A stretch of 11,384 nt of DNA from Limnoglobus sp. (GTDB lineage Bacteria; Planctomycetota; Planctomycetia; Gemmatales; Gemmataceae). Location: contig JANXNT010000553.1 of assembly GCA_025353985.1 (NCBI GenBank), positions 1 to 11,384 of the forward strand, in the 5' to 3' direction. Made by a program: the position numbers and the translations under genes. Positions 1 through 5,190 of the stretch are shown here, piece after piece. Each line of letters begins with the position of its first letter. The first letter of the stretch is position 1. Under the pieces are notes generated by a model that saw nothing but the letters and a program-made list of their open reading frames with translations, was not told the origin of the DNA and did not search any database.

Positions 1-19
1 GGCGGCGAGGTCGGGCAGG

Positions 20-304
20 ATGCGGCTGACGAACTGCGGGGCACCTGTCGATGAGTCGAACATCAACGCGTTCGAGCGACGAATCGGCGTCACGTTGCCC
101 GACAGCTACCGCCGGTTCTTGCTCGAAGTGAAACCGGGCGATGCGAACGCACTCGTGGCTATAATGGGAGACTTGCCGTTCGGGAAAATCGGCACGACGA
201 CAACCGAGCAACGGTTACGAATTGCGGGTGCATCCGGCGAGTGGATCGTCTGGGCGAAACTATCAGAACTAAAGGAATCGTGGCAAAAACCGTTACTTTG
301 GTAA
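20..304 (+). CDS. SUKH (SMI1/KNR4)-like small protein, possibly truncated by a frameshift
   Basis: The 94-residue product begins with a pattern typical of SMI1/KNR4 (SUKH) proteins: PVDESNINAFERRIGVTLP followed by DSYRRFLLEV at about residues 9-37. SUKH proteins are small cytoplasmic domains, often immunity proteins or protein-interaction modules in bacteria. The usual glycine-rich turn after the second helix is altered here to KPGDAN. The frame is open upstream to the window edge, so the true start may lie outside; the ATG is used because it falls a few residues before the domain, as is common. The product is short for a SUKH domain (commonly about 130-160 residues) and stops at 302-304. Frame 3 directly after the stop reads as protein-like to about 414, so the gene may be frameshifted between about 273 and 303. 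No toxin gene is visible in the window. Family assignment is by motif memory only. Confidence 0.5.
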   Translation: MRLTNCGAPVDESNINAFERRIGVTLPDSYRRFLLEVKPGDANALVAIMGDLPFGKIGTTTTEQRLRIAGASGEWIVWAKLSELKESWQKPLLW

Positions 305-423
305 AGCATTCGGGCCGCATGGCGAATGGCAGTCACGCATCATCGCCAACGTTCCGCTCCATCGTCGGTTCCTGTTCTGGTACGATGGGGCAGTGGTTCG
401 CGACCGTTACGGGAGCACGCATC

Positions 424-2826
424 ATGGCAATTCGGGTGATCCTTCTCGCAGCCTTCATGTTGTTTTGGACTGTCGCAGAAGCCCAATCCGCGCCGCCGGG
501 GTCGGACCAAGAGTTCGTCACGCGCGTCAATCGCTCGATCGAGCGCGGCGTGGCGCTGTTGAAACAACGTGAAGCAGGTAAGGGGAACTGGGAAGGCGTC
601 GTGCTCGAATCGCTGAGCGATCAAGTCGGCGGGCAGACGGCACTCGTCACGCTCGCGCTGCTGAATTGCGGCGTCTCCGCCGACGACAAAGTCGTGCAAC
701 GCGCACTCGAATTTCTACGCGGATTGGAGCCGAGGAAGACCTACGTCGTCGGTCTATCGACGATGGTTTTTGCCGAGGCAAGACAAGACAAAGATCTCCA
801 ACGAATCAAGCGTAATGCCGACTGGCTGATCGCCAACGCCATCTACGAAAAAGGCGCGATTCGCGGGTGGAGCTACCCGATGAACCCGATCCCCGATGGC
901 TCGAACACGCAGTATGCGCTCCTCGGACTTTATGCCGCGAAACAGGCGGGGGTGAAGATCGAAGACAAGCACTGGCAAGGCATCCGCGATCTCTACACAT
1001 CGACGCAGCGAGACGAGAAACCGAACGGGGGATATTGGACGTACGACTACACGCGGCAGAATGGCGGCGGCAGCCTCAGCGGGCCGAGTTTCACGATGAC
1101 CACGGCGGGAGTGTGCGGGCTGTTAATCTCCGGAATGGGCTTGAATGAAAGCCAACAGCAACTCGACGTGAACACCGGCGTCGCGGCGAAGTGCGGCCTC
1201 TACGAGACGAACGGCCAAGTCGCAAAAGGCATGAACTGGATCGCCAGCCGCTTCTCGTTCGACTCCGTGCCAGGCTTAAAATCGACCTACTACAACATTT
1301 ATGGCATCGAGCGTTTGGGCCGACTTTCGGGGCAGCGTTTCATCGGCAAATACGACTGGTACCGCGAAGGCTGCGAGTACCTCGTTCGCGTGCAAAACGA
1401 CGATGGCACGTGGTCGCGACAAGACAAACTCGCGGACCGCATCAGCAACGTCGCGACGAGTTTCGCACTGCTGTTTTTATCGAAGGGTAAAACGCCGGTG
1501 TTGCTCACGAAGTTAGCCTACGGGCAAGGCCGCGATGGCGACAATGGCATCGTCGGTTGGAACCGCAAACAGAGCGATGTTCGGCACCTTACCGAGTTCG
1601 CGAGCCGCGAACTGTTCAACGGCTTACCGATGGCGTGGCAAATCTACGACACGCGGAAACTCGACTTCACACCCGAAGAAACCAAGGCCGAAGTCGAGAC
1701 GCTACTCGCTAGCCCGATCCTCTATTTCAACGGCCACGAACGACCCGTGCTCACTGGGAAACAAAAAGAAATTCTGAAGAAGTACGTCGACGAAGGCGGT
1801 TTCCTGTTTGCCGAAGCGTGTTGCGGCGACACCGAGTTTACGAACGGGTTTCGCGAATTGATGCGCGAGTTGTTCCCCGAAAACAAACTCGAACGGATGC
1901 CGCCCGAGCACTCGATTTGGCGATCGTTTTACAACGTCTCGCCTGCGGATTTCCCCGGTATCGAGTGCCTCGATCGCGGTTGTAAAACCGTCGTTGTGCT
2001 TTGTTCGAAGCCCGTGGCGGGCTACTGGGAAGAAAACAAATACATGATCGCCAAGGGCAAAGTCGCCGGGAATCGGGGCGAACGGGCGTACCAACTCGCG
2101 GGGAACGTGATCGCCTATGCAACGGGGATGCAGCCACCCGAACAGCGCGGCTCGAAGGTGAAAATTGCGGACGGCAAACTCGAACTGAACCCACCGCGTG
2201 GCGCGTTCAAGCCCGCACAACTCCGCCTTCGCGACGAAGCCCCCCCTGCCCCGGAAGCGATGCGAAACCTGATGGCACACGTCCAGGAAGCCACGGGTTT
2301 ACAGGTGATTCAAGACAAGCAAGCGATCGGCCCTGCCGATGCGGAACTCGGCAAGTTCAAGTTCGTGTACATGCACGGCCGCAAGCGATTCGACATGACC
2401 GAAGCCGAGTTGGAGAACGTGAAAATGACGCTCGAAACGGGCGGCTTGCTGTTCGCGGACTCGTGTTGCGGCAAGAAAGAGTTCGACGAATCGTTCCGTG
2501 CTTACGCGAAAAAACTCTTCCCCGATAGCAAACTCGAACGGATACCGACCGACGATTTCCTTTACTCGAAGAAGCTCAACGGCACCGAAATTCGCACGGT
2601 GAAACGGCGAGAGAAGGCCGACGGTGCGGGGCCGGACGGCGGCTACCTCGAACTGCCGCCATTGCTCGAAGGCATCAAAATCGACGGCCGCTGGGTGGTC
2701 ATTTACAGCCCGTACGACATCGGCTGTGCGCTCGAACGGCACAAGTCGACCGACTGCCTCGGGTACAACCCGGAGAGCGCGTTGCAGTTGGGCACAGCCG
2801 CGGTTTTGTACTCCCTGAAACGCTGA
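424..2826 (+). CDS. Secreted alpha/alpha-toroid (prenyltransferase/squalene cyclase-like) protein with two DUF4159 domains
   Basis: An 800-residue protein of unknown function, probably exported. The start at 424 is chosen because it gives a signal peptide (MAIRVILLAAFMLFWTVAEA, likely cut before Gln21); the longer in-frame start at 241 adds residues that look non-coding. A GGGAG-like site lies just upstream. Residues about 28-350 form helical repeats of the prenyltransferase/squalene-oxidase kind, including a QNDDGTW motif at 324-330. No catalytic DxDD motif was seen, so cyclase activity is not implied. Two DUF4159-like domains follow. Their cores GGFLFAEACCG (458-468) and GGLLFADSCCG (673-683) are each followed by EF, FR, LFP and KLER at matching spacing, so they are an internal duplication. 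The second ends with the family-typical DGRWVVIYSPYDIGCALE. DUF4159 is thought to have a glutamine-amidotransferase-like fold. This architecture is common in planctomycetes. The threonine aldolase gene lies 13 nt downstream, probably co-transcribed. Confidence 0.82.
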   Translation: MAIRVILLAAFMLFWTVAEAQSAPPGSDQEFVTRVNRSIERGVALLKQREAGKGNWEGVVLESLSDQVGGQTALVTLALLNCGVSADDKVVQRALEFLRGLEPRKTYVVGLSTMVFAEARQDKDLQRIKRNADWLIANAIYEKGAIRGWSYPMNPIPDGSNTQYALLGLYAAKQAGVKIEDKHWQGIRDLYTSTQRDEKPNGGYWTYDYTRQNGGGSLSGPSFTMTTAGVCGLLISGMGLNESQQQLDVNTGVAAKCGLYETNGQVAKGMNWIASRFSFDSVPGLKSTYYNIYGIERLGRLSGQRFIGKYDWYREGCEYLVRVQNDDGTWSRQDKLADRISNVATSFALLFLSKGKTPVLLTKLAYGQGRDGDNGIVGWNRKQSDVRHLTEFASRELFNGLPMAWQIYDTRKLDFTPEETKAEVETLLASPILYFNGHERPVLTGKQKEILKKYVDEGGFLFAEACCGDTEFTNGFRELMRELFPENKLERMPPEHSIWRSFYNVSPADFPGIECLDRGCKTVVVLCSKPVAGYWEENKYMIAKGKVAGNRGERAYQLAGNVIAYATGMQPPEQRGSKVKIADGKLELNPPRGAFKPAQLRLRDEAPPAPEAMRNLMAHVQEATGLQVIQDKQAIGPADAELGKFKFVYMHGRKRFDMTEAELENVKMTLETGGLLFADSCCGKKEFDESFRAYAKKLFPDSKLERIPTDDFLYSKKLNGTEIRTVKRREKADGAGPDGGYLELPPLLEGIKIDGRWVVIYSPYDIGCALERHKSTDCLGYNPESALQLGTAAVLYSLKR

Positions 2827-2839
2827 ACCGGATTCACGA

Positions 2840-3862
2840 ATGATCGACCTTCGTAGCGACACAGTCACCAAACCGACGGCGGGCATGTTGGCCGCGATGA
2901 TGGCGGCCGCCGTCGGCGACGATGTCTACGGCGAAGACCCGACCGTGAATGCACTCGAAGCGAAAGTCGCTGCGTATCTCGGCACCGAAGCGGCGCTGTT
3001 CGTGCCATCGGGGACGATGTCGAATCAAATCGCAATTCGCGTATTGTGTCAGCCCGGCGACGAGATTTTGCTCGAAGCGAACAGCCACATTGTGTTGTGG
3101 GAATGCGGTGCCCCGGCCGCGCTCAGCGGTGTCACCACGCAGACCGTCGAAGGGCAATGGGGCCGTTTCGATCTCGCGCATATTCGCCACCGCATCCGCC
3201 CCGATGATGGCTACTCGCCACGCACGCGGGTGATCTCGATCGAGAACACGCACAACCGCGGCGGCGGGACGATCACGCCACTGGCGACGATCGCGGAAAT
3301 TTCGATTTGGGCTAGGAAACAAGGGCTAGCCATGCACCTCGATGGTGCGCGGATCTGGAATGCGATCGTGGCCACGGGGGTATCGGCCCGCGATTGGTGC
3401 CAGCATTTCGACACGATTTCGGTTTGTTTTAGCAAAGGGTTGGGCACGCCCGTCGGCTCGGCACTTGCGGGTTCGCGCGATGCGATCCAGAAGGCGCGGC
3501 GCGTGCGCAAACAACTCGGCGGCGGGATGCGGCAAGCGGGCTTTCTGGCGGCGGCGTGTATCTATGCGATGGACCACCACATTGAGCGATTAGCCGAAGA
3601 TCACGCCAACGCAAAGATGCTGGCCGAGGCGATTGCATCGGTGCCCGGATTTGAATTGGCACCGCCCAAAGTGGAGACGAACCTCGTCTGGTTCGATGTC
3701 GATACAACGCAGCATCGCCCGCATGACTTGGTCGCAAAATGGAAGGCGGAGGGCGTGTTGGTGTCCGCCCTCGGCGAGAAAACAATCCGTGCCTGCACAC
3801 ACTACGGCGTGACACAATCCGAATGCGAACAGGCGGCATCTGTCATTCGCAACACGCGGTAG
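2840..3862 (+). CDS. ltaE: Low-specificity L-threonine aldolase
   Basis: A cytoplasmic PLP enzyme of fold type I that cleaves L-threonine or L-allo-threonine to glycine and acetaldehyde. The 340 residues match the family's usual length. Visible signatures are the N-terminal MIDLRSDTVTKPT, the phosphate-binding SGTMSNQ, His83 in EANSHIVLWE (the position of the catalytic/ring-stacking His in the E. coli enzyme), Asp168 and Arg171 in HLDGARIWN, and Lys199 in CFSKGLGTPVGS as the PLP Schiff-base lysine. A GDDVYGEDPTVNALE segment is also typical. All key residues are present, so the enzyme should be active. The gene follows the DUF4159 gene by 13 nt with only a weak ribosome binding site, which suggests co-transcription or translational coupling, although no functional link is known. 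Its stop codon is 6 nt from the stop of the convergent minus-strand gene. Confidence 0.95.
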   Translation: MIDLRSDTVTKPTAGMLAAMMAAAVGDDVYGEDPTVNALEAKVAAYLGTEAALFVPSGTMSNQIAIRVLCQPGDEILLEANSHIVLWECGAPAALSGVTTQTVEGQWGRFDLAHIRHRIRPDDGYSPRTRVISIENTHNRGGGTITPLATIAEISIWARKQGLAMHLDGARIWNAIVATGVSARDWCQHFDTISVCFSKGLGTPVGSALAGSRDAIQKARRVRKQLGGGMRQAGFLAAACIYAMDHHIERLAEDHANAKMLAEAIASVPGFELAPPKVETNLVWFDVDTTQHRPHDLVAKWKAEGVLVSALGEKTIRACTHYGVTQSECEQAASVIRNTR

Positions 3863-3868
3863 CTCGCG

Positions 3869-4306
3869 TTACTTCTTCGGTCGTTCCAGATTCGGCTCCT
3901 CTTTGACTTCCTTTTTCTCGACAGATCGCTTGAATTCTTCGACGATGCCATCGGGATCGGTCACGGCAAGTTCGTCATCGGTGGCCATTTTAATCGTAAG
4001 GATCTCCGCCTTCTTGTTGCCATTCAGGCTCACTTCATAGTCGATGTTGTCTTTGTCGAATTTGTAAGTTCCTTCGTACTTAATCGTCCGTTCTCCAAAG
4101 TCCATGGTGATCGACATCTTGCCGTCTTTGGTCAGTTCGACGATACACTTCGTACCTTCGGCGAGGCCATTACTCGATTTGACGAGATCCCACTTACCGA
4201 CGATTTTCTCTGCGTTGGTCTTCACTGGCAACGGCTTCGGCACCGGCGCAGCGATGATGTGGACCCCAAGAAACGCAAACAAACCGATCGCGATTATCTG
4301 ACGCAT
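3869..4306 (-). CDS. Small secreted TIGR03066-like (Gemmata paralogous family) protein
   Basis: A 145-residue, probably exported protein of unknown function. The start at 4306 is fixed by an AGGAGG ribosome binding site five bases upstream and by the signal peptide it creates (MRQIIAIGLFAFLGVHIIAA, cut near Ala20). A longer in-frame start at 4396 would overlap the neighbouring gene and spoil the signal peptide. The mature part (about 34-133) contains IVGKWDLVK, VELTKDGKMSITMDF, YEGTYKFDKDNIDYEV and ILTIKMATDDELAVTD, an order of short beta strands like the lipocalin-like TIGR03066/TIGR03067 families that are expanded in Gemmata-type planctomycetes. The C-terminal tail (about 127-145) is rich in Lys and Glu and probably disordered. 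It lies 79 nt downstream of the GxxExxY gene on the same strand and may share its transcript. Assignment rests on remembered family pattern. Confidence 0.78.
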   Translation of the reverse strand: MRQIIAIGLFAFLGVHIIAAPVPKPLPVKTNAEKIVGKWDLVKSSNGLAEGTKCIVELTKDGKMSITMDFGERTIKYEGTYKFDKDNIDYEVSLNGNKKAEILTIKMATDDELAVTDPDGIVEEFKRSVEKKEVKEEPNLERPKK

Positions 4307-4311
4307 GATGG

Positions 4312-4317
4312 CCTCCT
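4312..4317 (-). promoter_or_regulatory. Strong Shine-Dalgarno (AGGAGG)
   Basis: AGGAGG on the minus strand, five bases before the ATG at 4306. It is the best ribosome binding site on this strand and selects the 4306 start over the upstream in-frame start at 4396. Confidence 0.8.
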
Positions 4318-4385
4318 GTGTGAGATTCGATGAAACGATATTAACGGATATTCCAGATGAAGTACAGAAAAACCAGAAGCAAAAG

Positions 4386-4763
4386 TCAACGAACAATGCG
4401 TTCGTATTCGACGCTGGGGTTGTGCCCGAAGTTGACGATCAGGCCCAGTTTATGGCCGCTGGCTTTGAGATAGTTATGCACTTGGGCACGGTGAAGATCG
4501 TCGATCTCTTTGACCGCTTTGAGTTCGACGACGATTTTGTCGAAGCAAATGAAGTCCGGCACATAGCGCTGCTTCAAAGTGTGGCCTTTGTACGACAAGG
4601 ATAAAGGGGAGTTGACACAGAACGGAAGAACCTGAATCGACATCTCGATTTCCAGCGATTCCTGATAAACCGCCTCAAGAAATCCGCAGCCCAAACTTTT
4701 ATAGACCTCGAAACAGGCTCCCATGATTCGATAACTTTCCTCTTTGAAAACGATTTCGGCCAT
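4386..4763 (-). CDS. GxxExxY protein (TIGR04256-like, PD-(D/E)XK nuclease-like)
   Basis: A 125-residue cytoplasmic protein of the GxxExxY family, whose biological role is not established. The name-giving motif is G27-F-L-E30-A-V-Y33, inside a helix (ESLGCGFLEAVYQESLEIE-type region, residues 23-40). The second conserved block, RYVPDFICFDKIVVELKAVK, carries Asp70, Glu80 and Lys82 in the arrangement of a PD-(D/E)XK nuclease core. The C-terminal VNFGHNPSVEYERIV matches the family's usual NFG...RIV ending, so the protein looks full length with all motif residues intact. A GAGG ribosome binding site (4771-4774) lies seven bases before the ATG, and a good sigma-70-like promoter sits at 4822-4850. 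Upstream, at 4786-5036, lies a cluster of CACGAAA repeats, and the first copy falls within the predicted 5' untranslated region. Nuclease activity is inferred from the fold signature only. Confidence 0.88.
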   Translation of the reverse strand: MAEIVFKEESYRIMGACFEVYKSLGCGFLEAVYQESLEIEMSIQVLPFCVNSPLSLSYKGHTLKQRYVPDFICFDKIVVELKAVKEIDDLHRAQVHNYLKASGHKLGLIVNFGHNPSVEYERIVR

Positions 4764-4785
4764 CCGTTCACCTCATCGTGAATTA

Positions 4786-4800
4786 CCCCGAAACACACGA
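4786..4800 (+). repeat. CACGAAA-type repeat, degenerate copy 1
   Basis: Two heptads at 9-nt spacing (CCCGAAA at 4787, CACGATT at 4796). The stretch CGAAACACACGA is identical to copy 2, and a shared AAAAGTCAGA follows. Relative to copy 2 it lacks about one heptad unit, consistent with loss or gain of one repeat period. Confidence 0.65.
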
Positions 4801-4821
4801 TTTCAAAAGTCAGACGACGTT

Positions 4822-4850
4822 ATTATATTAAGAATCCAATTGTGTCTCAG
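4822..4850 (-). promoter_or_regulatory. Predicted sigma-70-like promoter of the GxxExxY gene
   Basis: On the minus strand, CTGAGA (plus-strand 4845-4850) is separated by exactly 17 nt from a perfect TATAAT (plus-strand 4822-4827). The -35 matches TTGACA at four of six positions. The -10 element lies about 58 nt before the start codon at 4763. Visual prediction only; the surrounding AT-richness raises the chance of a fortuitous match. Confidence 0.45.
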
Positions 4851-4887
4851 GTGAATTCGGTCAAGAGACATCATCAGAAAGAAATCA

Positions 4888-4913
4888 CCACGAAACACAC
4901 GAAAGACACGAAA
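4888..4913 (+). repeat. CACGAAA triple-heptad repeat, copy 2 (left arm of inverted repeat)
   Basis: Three perfect CACGAAA heptads start at 4889, 4898 and 4907, exactly 9 nt apart. The 26-nt block matches the reverse complement of 5011-5036 at 23 of 26 positions, forming a large inverted repeat with a 97-nt centre. It is also a direct repeat of copy 1 at 4786-4800, with a shared AAAAGTCAGA following both. Confidence 0.85.
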
Positions 4914-5010
4914 TTAAAAGTCAGAAAATGTCGTACTATTTACGGTCAAAACAATTCCGCAATTGGTACCTCTTGTGATGTCTAACTCGGCATGAAACTT
5001 GGTTTCTTAT

Positions 5011-5036
5011 TTTCGTGTCGCTCGTGTTTTTCGTGG
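5011..5036 (-). repeat. CACGAAA triple-heptad repeat, copy 3 (right arm, inverted)
   Basis: Read on the plus strand as TTTCGTG (5011), GCTCGTG (5020) and TTTCGTG (5029), again at 9-nt spacing with one degenerate middle unit. It is the inverted partner of 4888-4913, with 23 of 26 positions matching. Confidence 0.82.
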
Positions 5037-5086
5037 TTCGATTCTAGTCTTATTTAATGTCGTTCTCGTAATTCGATTCCGGTCTT
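5036..5086 (+). repeat. Short imperfect direct repeat (TTCGATTC..GTCTT)
   Basis: TTCGATTC-TA-GTCTT at about 5037-5051 is repeated as TTCGATTC-CG-GTCTT at about 5072-5086, 35 nt apart. It adjoins the right arm of the inverted repeat and may be part of the same element. Low information; could be chance. Confidence 0.4.
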
Positions 5087-5181
5087 CGGAGTGGTTCCGC
5101 TTTTCAAAGAATGCTCTCAGGCGTGACGATTGTGCCTATTCATACTAGAGTGGAGAAACCTTCTCGTTCGCGGATCGTTTT

Positions 5182-5185
5182 GAGG
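5182..5185 (+). promoter_or_regulatory. Ribosome binding site of the M16 gene
   Basis: GAGG lies five bases before the ATG at 5191 and eight before a second tandem ATG at 5194. The eight-base spacing fits the second ATG at least as well, so the product may lack the first Met; the protein is otherwise unchanged. Confidence 0.5.
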
Positions 5186-5190
5186 CTCGC

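Larger units (their letters stand above)
4764..5190. other. Divergent intergenic region with repeats
   Basis: A 427-nt gap between the divergent GxxExxY and M16 peptidase genes, visibly richer in A and T than the flanking genes. It holds a predicted minus-strand promoter, three copies of a CACGAAA-based repeat, a duplicated AAAAGTCAGA decamer (4805-4814 and 4916-4925), and a short direct repeat near 5036-5086. No convincing gene was found; the ORFs inside are very short. No sigma-70 promoter for the M16 gene could be identified with confidence. Confidence 0.8.

Noticed and set aside
241..423. N-terminal extension of the toroid/DUF4159 protein to an upstream GTG start
   Set aside because: The extension overlaps the preceding ORF, lacks protein-like character and would bury a clean signal peptide beginning at 424.
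1702..2280. A 192-codon minus-strand frame inside the DUF4159 gene, and a similar one at 2299-2886
   Set aside because: Antisense to well-supported DUF4159 coding sequence, with no domain or ribosome binding site seen.
3854..3869. Small hairpin (ACGCG, 6-nt loop, CGCGT) at the convergent gene junction as a bidirectional terminator
   Set aside because: The stem is only 5 bp and no T-run follows on either strand.
4307..4396. Longer start for the TIGR03066-like gene
   Set aside because: It would overlap the GxxExxY gene, and the AGGAGG site plus signal peptide point clearly to 4306.
4934..4980. Small CAATT/AATTG hairpin in the centre of the inverted repeat
   Set aside because: A 5-bp AT-rich stem is expected by chance and has no supporting context.
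4786..5036. CRISPR array
   Set aside because: Units are 7-nt heptads with 2-nt gaps and inverted copies; there are no unique spacers and no cas genes.
5087..5190. Sigma-70 promoter for the M16 gene around CATACT (5141-5146)
   Set aside because: No acceptable -35 hexamer was found at 16-18 nt spacing.
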